This document shows positions 16,935 to 25,710 of a stretch of DNA of 64,000 nucleotides, in pieces (the stretch's first letter is position 1; every line of letters starts with the position of its first letter). Made by a program: the position numbers and the translations under genes. Location of the stretch: contig JBLWVL010000002.1 of NCBI GenBank assembly GCA_048268485.1, positions 89,193 to 153,192 of the forward strand, given 5' to 3'. The stretch is from Oceanospirillum sp048268485 (GTDB lineage Bacteria > Pseudomonadota > Gammaproteobacteria > Pseudomonadales > Halomonadaceae). The notes beneath the pieces were generated by a model. It was given only the letters and a program-made list of their open reading frames with translations. It had not been told where the DNA came from and did no database searches.

Positions 16935-18967
16935 ACGGTAACTCCTTCTGTGGATAAATCACTGTTATCTGATACAGGCTTGTCAACAGACTCAGCATCT
17001 TGCTTGGTTTTTATGTCACGGGCTGCCATACGGCGGTAGCGCTTGTCCAGAGCAGCCAATAGGCCACCCAAGGTCATGACCACACCACCGATCCACAACC
17101 AGCGAACATAGGGTTTGTGCTGAACACGCATCGCCCAGGCACCACCTTCCAGCGGTTCGCCCATAGCAACATAGATATCCCGGAAAATTCCCCAATCGAT
17201 CGCGGCTTCGGTCATCACTTGATTACGGGCTATATAACGGCGCTTCTGGGGGTACATCACCGCTTCCAACTCGTCATCCAGATAAACACGAATCTCAGCC
17301 TGGTCCGCTGTCCAGTTAGGGCCATCGACATGTTTAACTTCTACCATCTCAAAACGGTAGTCACCGGCTTCAGCGCTGCCTCCCGGCACCAGACGAACAT
17401 CACGTTCCAGGGTGTAGTTAGACACCATTGCCATACCAACAACGGTAATTGCCGCTCCAAGGTGACCCAGCACCATCCCCCAATAGCTACGCCCCAGCCC
17501 TTTCAGACTCGTATAGTTCCAACCTTTATTCTTCAGCTTCTCTCTCATATCACGCAGCTGAGTAAAGGTGATCCAAAACGCCAGCGTCATACCGACAAAG
17601 ACGTAAGTGTTCCATTCTCCATCCGTGATAAAAGGCAAGGCCGCGCCCAGCATCAGACTGAGCACACCGGACAACCAGATACGCTGTTTCAGTACCGGCC
17701 AGCCAATATCTTTCCAACGGGAAGCAGGACCAAGTCCCATGAAGATACCCAACACACTCATCAGAGGGACAAATACCGCATTAAAGTATGGAGGCCCTAC
17801 AGATATCTTACCCAGCCCCATCGCATCCAACAGTAGTGGGTACAGGGTACCCAGCAACACCGTCACCATAACGATAACCAACAGGATGTTATTCATCAGC
17901 AGGAAAAACTCACGGGAGATCCAGCTAAAACCAATTTTGGCCTTCACTTCCGGTGCGCGCAGCGCATAAAGCACAAAGGAGCCGCCGATACAGATCGCCA
18001 ACAGCGCCAAAATGTAATAGCCGCGCTCAGGATCGGTCGCAAAAGCGTGTACCGAAGTCAACACACCGGAACGTACCAGGAAGGTACCCAGCAGACTCAG
18101 GGAGAAAGCGATAATCGCCAGCAGTACCGTCCAGTTCTTAAACACACCGCGTTTTTCAGTGACCGCCAGCGAGTGCATCAGAGCAGTACCCACCAACCAA
18201 GGCATAAAGGATGCGTTTTCTACCGGGTCCCAGAACCACCAGCCACCCCAGCCAAGTTCGTAGTAAGCCCACCAGCTGCCCAATGCGATACCCAGCGTCA
18301 GGAACGCCCAGGCAACAGATGTCCATGGACGGGACCAACGTGCCCACGCCGTATCCAGACGACCACCAATAAGCGCGGCAATAGCAAAAGCAAAAGCAAC
18401 AGAGAAGCCCACATAGCCCATATAAAGCATTGGCGGATGAACAATCAGACCAAAATCCTGCAGCAAGGGGTTAAGGTCACCACCATCCGATGGGAAGTTT
18501 GGCAGAAAGCGATCAAAAGGATTTGAGGTTAATAAGACAAAGGAGATAAAACCGACACTGATCATACCCAGCACAGAGATTACCCGGGCCAGCATATCGT
18601 CCGGAAGACTGCGGCTAAAGAGAGTAACCGCAAAACTCCATGCCGCCAGAATCCAGACCCAAAGTAGCAGAGAGCCTTCATGCCCCCCCCAAACCGCACT
18701 GATTTTATAAGCGGTTGGCAAAGCACTGTTGGAATTATTAGCCACATAAGCAACGGAGAAGTCATCCGTCACAAAGGCATAAGCCAGAATGACCAGAGCC
18801 AGAGAGACAAAGAAGAATTGCCCCCAAACCATCGGCGAGCCATAGCTCATCCAGCCGGTCATTCTCAATTGAGCACCTAACAAAGGAACAACAGACTGAA
18901 TCAGCGCCATGACAAGCGCAAGAATCAGTGCATAGTGCCCCAGCTCAGGGAACATTAGTGCGGTCAT
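16931..18967 (-). CDS. ccmF: Haem lyase subunit CcmF
   Basis: This 678-residue polytopic membrane protein has about 14-15 helices. It carries the tryptophan-rich WWD signature GWGGWWFWDPVENASFMPW, followed by the conserved histidines typical of the CcmF haem-handling site, and a large periplasmic domain before the last helix. With CcmH and CcmI it ligates haem to apocytochrome c. Length agrees with the family (about 650). The cytoplasmic tail after the last helix (about residues 645-678, rich in K, D and S) is variable. Confidence 0.97.
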   Translation of the reverse strand: MTALMFPELGHYALILALVMALIQSVVPLLGAQLRMTGWMSYGSPMVWGQFFFVSLALVILAYAFVTDDFSVAYVANNSNSALPTAYKISAVWGGHEGSLLLWVWILAAWSFAVTLFSRSLPDDMLARVISVLGMISVGFISFVLLTSNPFDRFLPNFPSDGGDLNPLLQDFGLIVHPPMLYMGYVGFSVAFAFAIAALIGGRLDTAWARWSRPWTSVAWAFLTLGIALGSWWAYYELGWGGWWFWDPVENASFMPWLVGTALMHSLAVTEKRGVFKNWTVLLAIIAFSLSLLGTFLVRSGVLTSVHAFATDPERGYYILALLAICIGGSFVLYALRAPEVKAKIGFSWISREFFLLMNNILLVIVMVTVLLGTLYPLLLDAMGLGKISVGPPYFNAVFVPLMSVLGIFMGLGPASRWKDIGWPVLKQRIWLSGVLSLMLGAALPFITDGEWNTYVFVGMTLAFWITFTQLRDMREKLKNKGWNYTSLKGLGRSYWGMVLGHLGAAITVVGMAMVSNYTLERDVRLVPGGSAEAGDYRFEMVEVKHVDGPNWTADQAEIRVYLDDELEAVMYPQKRRYIARNQVMTEAAIDWGIFRDIYVAMGEPLEGGAWAMRVQHKPYVRWLWIGGVVMTLGGLLAALDKRYRRMAARDIKTKQDAESVDKPVSDNSDLSTEGVTV

Positions 18968-19083
18968 AGTAACCTCAGTGATTAAAAAAGATATTCTTTG
19001 CTGCTGCCGGTCCGCTGCTTAAGGACACAGGCAGACTTCAGATAGAACAAAGCCCGAATCAATCGGGCCCGCTCATTAATGCG

Positions 19084-19545
19084 TTATTGTGCCGGCGCAG
19101 TGTTCTCGCCATAAGCAGTTTTACCGCTGGCGTTCAGTGCTGCCTCTACTTCCGGTGGCATATAGTTTTCATCATGCTTGGCCAGAACCTCAGAGGCTTC
19201 AAACTGCCCTTTGGCATTCATGGAACCCATGGTGACAATACCCTGTCCCTCACGAAACAGGTCCGGAAGAATACCGCTGTACTTAACAACAACGTCATGT
19301 TTGAAATCTGTCACCGCAAACTCAACATCCAAACTATCAGGAGCACGCACAATACTGCCTTCAACCACCATGCCGCCGGCACGGATGCGCTGGCCCACAG
19401 GTGCCTCACCTTCAGCGATCTGAGTTGGCGTGTAGAAAAGGTTAATATTCTCCGACAGGGCAAACAGCACAAGGCCTACCGCTACAGCCACCGCAGCAAC
19501 CATAGAACTTAACAGGACAAGCTTCTTTTTACGTTTCGGATTCAT
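19084..19545 (-). CDS. ccmE: Haem chaperone CcmE
   Basis: This 153-residue protein has an N-terminal anchor helix (about residues 9-30) and a periplasmic OB-fold. The haem-binding histidine H124 lies in the motif LAKHDENYMPPEV. CcmE receives haem from CcmC, binds it covalently, and hands it to CcmF. The start codon overlaps the end of ccmD (ATGA). Confidence 0.96.
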   Translation of the reverse strand: MNPKRKKKLVLLSSMVAAVAVAVGLVLFALSENINLFYTPTQIAEGEAPVGQRIRAGGMVVEGSIVRAPDSLDVEFAVTDFKHDVVVKYSGILPDLFREGQGIVTMGSMNAKGQFEASEVLAKHDENYMPPEVEAALNASGKTAYGENTAPAQ

Positions 19546-19721
19546 GATGTTTTTTGCTCCCGGCGCAGCTTACGCGCCTGCTCTTTAACCAGCTGACGTT
19601 TGTGCATAATGGGTAGCACAACATTAACCACCAGCAGTACAGCACTTAACCCATAGGCCATCCAGACATAAAGCCCGTGACCACCCATATTTAAAAACTC
19701 AGAAAAAGACTCAAAATACAT
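19542..19721 (-). CDS. ccmD: Haem exporter subunit CcmD
   Basis: This small gene of 59 codons runs from ATG 19721 to TGA 19542-19544, read directly from the minus strand. It begins MYFESFSEFLNMGGHGLYVW, has one membrane helix (about residues 17-36) and ends with a basic tail (KRQLVKEQARKLRRE). The N-terminal MGGHGxYVW and single helix with basic tail are typical of CcmD, which holds CcmE against the CcmABC complex and releases it. It lies between ccmC and ccmE and overlaps ccmE by four bases, exactly the expected position. Confidence 0.92.
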   Translation of the reverse strand: MYFESFSEFLNMGGHGLYVWMAYGLSAVLLVVNVVLPIMHKRQLVKEQARKLRREQKTS

Positions 19722-19814
19722 AACGTTTTCTCAACCGATTCTTTATGAGCCCCTGCACACTGACTCTATTCGACAGGCAGACGGCTCAGGGTTCAATCCT
19801 GTTTCAATTATTCC

Positions 19815-20567
19815 TCAACCCCTATTGCTGAGCAGCCCCTGAACCCACTGGGTACGCTTCTCACGCTCCAGAATCTCATTACGGGTGCGCATCATCAGAA
19901 TCACAGCAAAGAAACAGTAAAATCCAATCACCATCACCAGAAGCGGCATCCACATTTCAGCAGGCATAGCTGGTTTTTCAGTCAATTTGAACGTGGCAGG
20001 CTGATGCAAAGTGTTCCACCACTCAACGGAGTACTTAATGATAGGGATATTCACCACACCAACCAGAGAAAGAATGGCACTGGCACGGGCGGCTGACTGT
20101 TTGCTGTCAAAGGCCGACTGCAGAGCGATTACGCCAAAGTAAAGGAACAGTAAAATCAGCATAGAAGTCAGCCGGGCATCCCAGACCCACCAAGCTCCCC
20201 ATGTCGGCTTCCCCCAAACAGCTCCGGTAAAAAGAGCGATAAAAGTCATAGTTGCACCAACCGGCGCACAAGACTTGGCAACCATATCAGCCACCTTCAT
20301 CTTCCAGATCAGCCCAATACCGCCGGCTATCGCCATCGCAAAGAAGATCGACTGAGCCAGAATTGCAGCCGGAACATGAATATAGATAATCCGGAAGCTA
20401 TTTCCTTGCTGATAGTCAGCTGGGGCAAAAGCCAGCCCCCAGATGGTTCCGATCGTAATCAAAAGAACAGCCGCTGCGGCAAACCAGGGAATCCAGCGAC
20501 CAGTAATCTCATAAAACCATTTTGGTGAGCCCATTCGGTGAAACCAGGCGACAAATGTTTTCCACAT
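19815..20567 (-). CDS. ccmC: Haem exporter membrane protein CcmC
   Basis: This 250-residue protein has six membrane helices and the WWD-type motif TWGAWWVWDARLTSM with flanking conserved histidines (for example IHVPAAI). CcmC attaches haem to CcmE at the periplasmic face. Length is close to E. coli CcmC (245). It follows ccmB by 28 bases. Confidence 0.96.
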   Translation of the reverse strand: MWKTFVAWFHRMGSPKWFYEITGRWIPWFAAAAVLLITIGTIWGLAFAPADYQQGNSFRIIYIHVPAAILAQSIFFAMAIAGGIGLIWKMKVADMVAKSCAPVGATMTFIALFTGAVWGKPTWGAWWVWDARLTSMLILLFLYFGVIALQSAFDSKQSAARASAILSLVGVVNIPIIKYSVEWWNTLHQPATFKLTEKPAMPAEMWMPLLVMVIGFYCFFAVILMMRTRNEILEREKRTQWVQGLLSNRG

Positions 20568-20595
20568 GATGCTTACTCAAACTCTCTTCTTTCGA

Positions 20596-21345
20596 TTAAC
20601 CATTCAGGCTGATGCGCAACGCCGCACCGGCAGCCAAGGGAGACAAAACCAGCGCTGTCATCAACATAGCGCCCATGATAGCCAGGTGACCAGACACTGC
20701 CATTCCATTTACCGCGGCAATGACAGAGCCTGTTCCGAAAATCAGAACAGGGATATACAGCGGTAAAATCAATAAAGTCATCAGCACTCCGGTTCGGCGC
20801 AAGCCCACAGTCAGTGCTGCTCCGATAGCCCCAACCAGGCTCAACGTTGGTGTACCCAGAAGTAGGCTTAGGAACAAGACGCCAAACCCCTCATCCGGCA
20901 GAAACATCATCACACCCAGCAAAGGTGCAAGCAGTGTCAGAGGAAGTCCAGTTACCAGCCAATGAACCAACACCTTAGATAAAACCATCACCGCCAGAGG
21001 GTGAGGACTGATAACTAACTGCTCCAGGGAACCATCGGCCATATCCTGCTGAAACAGACTATCCAGAGACAACAAAGTTGCCAGTAGCGCAGCAACCCAG
21101 AGAACGCCGGCGGCTATCTGTGCCAGAAAATCAGATTCGGGACTAATCCCCAACGGAAAGAGAGTCACCGCAATGGTAAAAAACAGCAAAGGGTTGACGA
21201 TGTCCGAGCGGCGGCGAAACACCAGTAACAGATCCCGCTTCAGAGTACCGGTAAAAGCACGCCAGCTACTGGTCTGCACACCCTCTTCACGTCGTACAAC
21301 ACGCTGTTTTTCCTGAGCAAGTTGAGGGTTCACATCATTCGCCAT
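20596..21345 (-). CDS. ccmB: Haem exporter permease CcmB
   Basis: This 249-residue membrane protein has six helices and the CcmB core LGISPESDFLAQIAAGVLW, SLDSLFQQDMADGSLEQL and PHPLAVMVLSKV. It forms the permease part of the CcmAB ATPase, which releases holo-CcmE from CcmC. The protein is about 25 residues longer at the N-terminus than typical CcmB (about 220). The extension (QLAQEKQRVVRREEG) is hydrophilic, so a later start is possible but no better ATG is visible. It overlaps the ccmA stop by one base. Confidence 0.95.
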   Translation of the reverse strand: MANDVNPQLAQEKQRVVRREEGVQTSSWRAFTGTLKRDLLLVFRRRSDIVNPLLFFTIAVTLFPLGISPESDFLAQIAAGVLWVAALLATLLSLDSLFQQDMADGSLEQLVISPHPLAVMVLSKVLVHWLVTGLPLTLLAPLLGVMMFLPDEGFGVLFLSLLLGTPTLSLVGAIGAALTVGLRRTGVLMTLLILPLYIPVLIFGTGSVIAAVNGMAVSGHLAIMGAMLMTALVLSPLAAGAALRISLNG

Positions 21346-21992
21346 CAGACTTGCCCCGTCTCAGATTGGTGACTCTGACCCAGTTGAATCACGTTAAGTT
21401 CCGTCGGCAGGGAAAGATTGTGATGGGTGGTCAAAATGACACCTCCGCCCTGTTGAGCATGGTCAGCAATCAGCTGCTCAATCTCTTTTACACCGCCCTG
21501 ATCGATCGCTGTAAAGGGCTCATCCAGAACCCACAAAGGTGCCGCATGCAAAAAAAGGCGAGCCAGTGAGACCCGGCGATGCTGTCCTGCAGACAGCGTG
21601 TAACAAGGTACATCTTCAAAACCGGTCAGCTTGACCTGAGCCAAAGCATGATAGATCTGATCAGTATCTGCCGGATGATAAAGCGACTGGTACCAGCGCA
21701 GATTCTCTTCTGGGGTCAGATTCAGCTTGATACCGGGCTGATGACCGATAAAGAGCAGGTTTTCACGAAAATAATCAGGATCATCAGAAACAGGCTGACC
21801 TTGAAAAAAAAGTTCACCATCATAATCCGGTAACAGACCTGCAAGAATACGCAGTAAGGATGTCTTACCGGTTCCGTTAGGACCCGCTATCTGCAGCACA
21901 TCTTTGCTGTGCAGCTTAAAATCGAGATCACTGAACAGCAACCGGTCATCCCGCTCACATGCCAGCCCCTGCCCTGATAGCAATTCTTGCAC
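21345..21992 (-). CDS. ccmA: Haem exporter ATP-binding protein CcmA
   Basis: This ABC ATPase has Walker A GPNGTGKTSLL, a Q-loop, the signature LSAGQHRRVSLARL and Walker B LWVLDEPFTAID. The frame is open up to 22043, but GTG 21992 has AAGG nine bases upstream and gives a 215-residue protein of normal family length. It is the first gene of the ccm operon. Upstream lies a roughly 240-base region shared with the divergent FliK-like gene. Confidence 0.95.
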   Translation of the reverse strand: MQELLSGQGLACERDDRLLFSDLDFKLHSKDVLQIAGPNGTGKTSLLRILAGLLPDYDGELFFQGQPVSDDPDYFRENLLFIGHQPGIKLNLTPEENLRWYQSLYHPADTDQIYHALAQVKLTGFEDVPCYTLSAGQHRRVSLARLFLHAAPLWVLDEPFTAIDQGGVKEIEQLIADHAQQGGGVILTTHHNLSLPTELNVIQLGQSHQSETGQV

Positions 21993-22232
21993 GTATCTAA
22001 CCTTTTTGATGGATCTGCCGATAAGCAAATGAAGAGTACCCAAAAGTGAGTACTCAGCCTAAACTCAGGCAATGAAAACATGGATGGGTTTTGCCGTGCT
22101 GAACTTCACTGCACACTCGGACAAAACCACAAAAGAGCGCACTTTACTACGATTCATTCTATTGCGCTACAGACCTACATCAAGGTCTGGTAAGCCACAG
22201 TGCCTTATAAACATGCTGAAAAACAGGTTGTT

Positions 22233-24266
22233 ATGCTAGATCAAGTTTTACAGACAAGGGTTGACCAGCAAATGGCTGCGCTTATGGGAGCAATCCGGGC
22301 AGCTGTCACTGGTAATACAGGGCTCAGTCAGGGCCAAACTGCTTTAGCCGTGGTACAGGCTGCCGTTAATGCCGGGGTTCAGAACCAGTATTCCGGTAGC
22401 CATTCGCCACAGCCTCCCTCCGATGGAACCGGCAAGCAAAGCAATCCTTCTTCAGCCAGTACAGGTACAGCCCAAACCAGCACAGGAACAGCTCAAACAA
22501 CGGCAACTGCAAGCACGGCAGCGAATGGCGCAACCAGCACAGGGGCAAACAGTGTTCAGACAGCAGCCAATATTACAGCTCAAACAACAGCTGCTCAGCT
22601 TGCAACAGCCGCTCAGTCTTTAACCCTTGCAGCCCAGCATGCCAACCTTAACAGTACAAACCAGTCTGCGTCGCAGGCACAAGCAATACTTCAGGCTCAG
22701 GCCGCTTTGCAGGCGACTCCACAGACTATCACTCAGGCACAAGCACAAGCCTTAGTGAATCAGGTGCAAGCTCAGACATCTTCTGCTATGGCTGCCGCTC
22801 TTGCCAATACTGCAGCATCCGCTGGGGCAACTCAGCTTAGTTCAGGGGGACTAAGCACCCAATCAAATGGGCAAAACTTAACATCAGCACCAGCACAAAA
22901 CCCGACAGCAGGTGCCCCCTCTCAGAACACCACTACCCCGGGGGCAACCAATACGCCTCAAAGAACTCATAGCCAAGCCCCCATCACAGCCGGAGCTACG
23001 TCAACAGCTCAGTCAGGAGCAAGCACCAGTCAGCCCTCTGGGCCTCAAACAGCTGTAAATACAGCTGCTTCCACCCAGGCTTTAAGTCAACCAACGACTA
23101 TGACCTCAGCTGTTCGGGTTTTAATCCCACAAACAGGTCAGAGCATTGAATTACCGCAACTCAAGCCATTGCCCGCGGGCACTCAGATTACACTGCGCCA
23201 GGCCAACTCTACGCATGTTGATATATTAAAGGTTCAACTACCGCAAAATCAGCAAGCTAACCAGATTCAAAACACCCAACCACATCAGCTAACACAAACA
23301 CAGGCAAATAGTGCTGTTGCTAACCAGGTCGCGCAAAAGGTTGCATTACAACAAACGGTAATGTCTGCTCTCAGGGAGGCGTTACCTGTTCAGCAGCCTG
23401 TAAGCGATACGATCAGTCGCGTTCAATCTCTTGTATCACAGCTTAGCCCAGCGATGCGGGACAACCCGGCATTACAACAGGCCGTGCAGATAATTGACAA
23501 AGCAACACTTAAACTATCTTCAGAAGCTGCTCCAACAGCCCAGTCTGTTAAACAGAGCATTCAACGCAGCGGCGTCTTCCATGAAGCGGTCATGATGCAG
23601 GCATTACAGCAGGCAACAATGCCAACAGGAACTCCAATTGCGCCAGTAGGTGACGACCTGAAAGGGGCTTTTTTCCAGATCTTCCGTCAGTTAACCCGCG
23701 GAGGCCGATCAGAAGGAGGCCAGGAAAAATCCTCTTCGAGTAGCGCAAAAACCGGCACAGAGGCAACAGCAGAGAGCAAGCAGAGTAGTCAAGCTCAGCT
23801 ATCCCGTGCTGTCAATGAAGGCCTGGCCCGCATCCGAAGCAACCAGCTACAAAGCAGCCCGGCTATGCGTGGTGCAGACCCTGTGGCCAGCAATGCGATC
23901 CAGACAGATATTCCCGTCGCTTTCAACGGCCAGCTATCCGAGGTTAAGGTTAAAATCGATCAGGAGATATGGCCAGAGAATCAGTCACCTGAAAATGGCG
24001 AAGAATATCAACGGCGCTGGGTTATTAATCTCAGTTTTTCTCCACCGGAGCTGGGCAACTTACATGCAAGGCTGCTGTATCAGAATGAAAAACTGAAAAC
24101 TCATCTCTGGGTCGAGCAGGATGAAAATTTGCCCGGCGTCAGCAAACAACTTCATGAGCTGAAAGATCGCTTAGCAGCGCTTGGCATAGAGATTGAAGAA
24201 GTTCGTTGTCAGGCGGGCAGGCCAGAGACAGTTCCAGACCCCACCGTTTTGAGTCTTAAAGCATGA
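22233..24266 (+). CDS. Second FliK-like hook-length-control family protein
   Basis: From ATG 22233 (AGG five bases upstream) this is a 677-residue protein; GTG 22200 is an alternative 11 codons earlier. Residues about 30-350 are low-complexity and rich in Q, A, T, S and N. About residues 360-490 are helical. The C-terminal 120 residues resemble the FliK C-domain: RRWVINLSFSPPELGNLHARL and LHELKDRLAALGIEIEEVRC correspond to the PPDLGSLEVRV and QVSRLREMMEGAGINLGQVDV segments of the canonical FliK at 42160. FliK-type C-domains contact the FlhB tail to switch export specificity. It overlaps the next gene, an FlhB-tail protein, by four bases. The composition differs from its neighbours, but the conserved end argues for a real gene. 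Confidence 0.75.
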   Translation: MLDQVLQTRVDQQMAALMGAIRAAVTGNTGLSQGQTALAVVQAAVNAGVQNQYSGSHSPQPPSDGTGKQSNPSSASTGTAQTSTGTAQTTATASTAANGATSTGANSVQTAANITAQTTAAQLATAAQSLTLAAQHANLNSTNQSASQAQAILQAQAALQATPQTITQAQAQALVNQVQAQTSSAMAAALANTAASAGATQLSSGGLSTQSNGQNLTSAPAQNPTAGAPSQNTTTPGATNTPQRTHSQAPITAGATSTAQSGASTSQPSGPQTAVNTAASTQALSQPTTMTSAVRVLIPQTGQSIELPQLKPLPAGTQITLRQANSTHVDILKVQLPQNQQANQIQNTQPHQLTQTQANSAVANQVAQKVALQQTVMSALREALPVQQPVSDTISRVQSLVSQLSPAMRDNPALQQAVQIIDKATLKLSSEAAPTAQSVKQSIQRSGVFHEAVMMQALQQATMPTGTPIAPVGDDLKGAFFQIFRQLTRGGRSEGGQEKSSSSSAKTGTEATAESKQSSQAQLSRAVNEGLARIRSNQLQSSPAMRGADPVASNAIQTDIPVAFNGQLSEVKVKIDQEIWPENQSPENGEEYQRRWVINLSFSPPELGNLHARLLYQNEKLKTHLWVEQDENLPGVSKQLHELKDRLAALGIEIEEVRCQAGRPETVPDPTVLSLKA

Positions 24267-24622
24267 AACCTTCAGTGATCCAGGAAACAGCCCGGTCAAA
24301 GCCCTCAAATAAAAAAGCAGTAGCTCTGCAATACGAGGGATTCAACACCCCGAGGGTAACAGCAAAAGGCGAACACCTACTAGCTGAACAAATCGTTCAT
24401 CTGGCACGTGAAAATAATATCCCAGTTTATGAGGATAGTGGACTGGTTCAGGCCCTTGCTCAGGTTGAGCTGGGTGAGGAGATCCCTGAACTGCTTTATA
24501 TGGCCATCGCCGAAATCATTGCGTTTATCTACCAGTTGGAAAGAACCCAAAATGGTACCGAAAAAATTCGCAAAGACGTGCTCTCCCGACGGGACATGCT
24601 AAAAAACAAATATAAAAACTAA
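24263..24622 (+). CDS. FlhB C-terminal-domain-like protein (FlhX/FhlB type)
   Basis: This 119-residue soluble protein aligns by eye with the cytoplasmic tail of FlhB. Its AVALQYEGFNTPRV, VHLARENNIPVYED and IPELLYMAIAEIIAFIYQLER match AVALKYDDAGEIGAP, IREIAEANEIPVLQI and IPEGLYMAVAQVLAYVYQLKQ of FlhB at 36574. It lacks membrane helices and the self-cleaving NPTH motif; the equivalent place reads SNKK. It therefore resembles the post-cleavage fragment FlhB-CC. A related protein, FlhX of epsilonproteobacteria, can substitute for that fragment (established). Coupling to a FliK-like gene by a four-base overlap suggests the two act together. Confidence 0.8.
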   Translation: MKPSVIQETARSKPSNKKAVALQYEGFNTPRVTAKGEHLLAEQIVHLARENNIPVYEDSGLVQALAQVELGEEIPELLYMAIAEIIAFIYQLERTQNGTEKIRKDVLSRRDMLKNKYKN

Positions 24623-24644
24623 AAGCACCCAAATGGGTGCTTTT
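24621..24644. terminator. Bidirectional intrinsic terminator
   Basis: A perfect 10-bp stem (AAAAGCACCC / GGGTGCTTTT) with an AAAT loop has T runs on both strands. It lies between convergent genes: the FlhB-like gene (stop overlaps the left arm) and the chemotaxis operon ending at 24688. Confidence 0.9.
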
Positions 24645-24687
24645 AATATGGCATAAAGCAGCTAGTCTTACAGATCTTTTTGATACA

Positions 24688-25122
24688 TTAGAAACTATCG
24701 TAACTGATGTCACTCTGGCGTCGTTTTTTTAGCTCAGTATGAACCAAGGCTATAAGGTCAGCCTCAACACGCGCCAAGCCACAATTATCCACCAGGTCAT
24801 CTGCAGATGCCCCCATTTCAACTAATCTAATAGCATAGTTGTATGGCATGCTACCTGCGTCTTTTTGCTCCAAATCGACCTGCCGCTCCATCGTTTGGTT
24901 GAGTTTCTTCTCAACCTCCAGCAGACGCTGCCCCACACCAATAGATCCACTGCCCATAGCATGGGTCTCATTACGGAGCGACTGCACCAGCATTTGTGTT
25001 TCATGTTTACTGCGATCAAGAAGGCGACGAAGCGTCATCACCTGCATAACACCATAAACAGCAACAAGAACAGCAATGATCACTGTTGCCCAAAGTATGA
25101 GGTTTGCTAATGAATCCTGCAT
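24688..25122 (-). CDS. DUF2802 membrane-anchored protein of the chemotaxis operon
   Basis: This 144-residue protein runs from ATG 25122, which has GGGAG four bases upstream; the frame can be read from GTG 25140 without a ribosome site. It has one N-terminal membrane helix (about residues 6-28), a coiled-coil region and a C-terminal DUF2802 segment: YNYAIRLVEMGASADDLVDN, then CGLARVEADLIALVH. The last part resembles a small helix-turn-helix. Proteins of this family commonly follow cheW in polar flagellar bacteria such as Pseudomonas. The function is not established. It is the last gene of the cheY-to-cheW transcription unit. Confidence 0.75.
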   Translation of the reverse strand: MQDSLANLILWATVIIAVLVAVYGVMQVMTLRRLLDRSKHETQMLVQSLRNETHAMGSGSIGVGQRLLEVEKKLNQTMERQVDLEQKDAGSMPYNYAIRLVEMGASADDLVDNCGLARVEADLIALVHTELKKRRQSDISYDSF

Positions 25123-25143
25123 AAAACTCCCAAAAGCCACAAG

Positions 25144-25635
25144 TTAAAGCGCTGCGACTTCCGCCCACTCTTCATCACTCATCAGCTTGTTCAGTTCAAC
25201 CAAAATAAGCAACTGATTGTTCTTATTACATACGCCCTGAATAAACTTAGCACTTTCTTCGTTACCAACATTTGGTGTGGTTTCGATTTCAGACTGGCGC
25301 AGATAAACAACTTCAGAGACCGAGTCGACCATGATACCAACAACTTGCTGGTCAACTTCAATAATCACGATACGCGTAGAGTCCGTTGTTTCAGCTGTCA
25401 TCAAGCCAAAGCGCTGACGGGTATCGATAACGGTCACAACGTTACCGCGCAAGTTGATAATACCTAATACATAGGAAGGAGCTCCCGGAACCGGTGCAAT
25501 TTCAGTATACCGCAGTACTTCCTGAACCTGCATCACATTGATGCCATAGGTCTCATCAGCCAGCCGGAAAGTTACATACTGCAGAATCGGATCATCAGAA
25601 CCTGCTGCGTTTTTAGCTTGAACAACATTTGCCAT
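25144..25635 (-). CDS. cheW: Chemotaxis coupling protein CheW
   Basis: This 163-residue protein is a single CheW domain: QYVTFRLADETYGINVMQVQEVLRY (spread over residues 19-43), PGAPSYVLGIINLRGNVVTVID, and the C-terminal SEVVYLRQSEIETTPN. CheW couples methyl-accepting chemoreceptors to CheA in polar arrays. It follows the ParP-like gene and precedes the DUF2802 gene. Length and motifs are normal for the family. Confidence 0.95.
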   Translation of the reverse strand: MANVVQAKNAAGSDDPILQYVTFRLADETYGINVMQVQEVLRYTEIAPVPGAPSYVLGIINLRGNVVTVIDTRQRFGLMTAETTDSTRIVIIEVDQQVVGIMVDSVSEVVYLRQSEIETTPNVGNEESAKFIQGVCNKNNQLLILVELNKLMSDEEWAEVAAL

Positions 25636-25710
25636 GCGAATGCTCCATCTAAATCGGTTAGTCTTGCTTCATCAAAACTAAACTCTATTCATAACCGGAA
25701 AACCGGCCAG

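Noticed and set aside
17117..17836. A 239-codon open frame on the plus strand opposite ccmF
   Set aside because: The minus-strand ccmF is certain; the antisense frame has a His/Thr/Arg-rich composition typical of a shadow.
25636..25710. Possible sigma-28 promoter before cheW
   Set aside because: The ACCGATTT is present but the TAAA half is absent at 11-base spacing.
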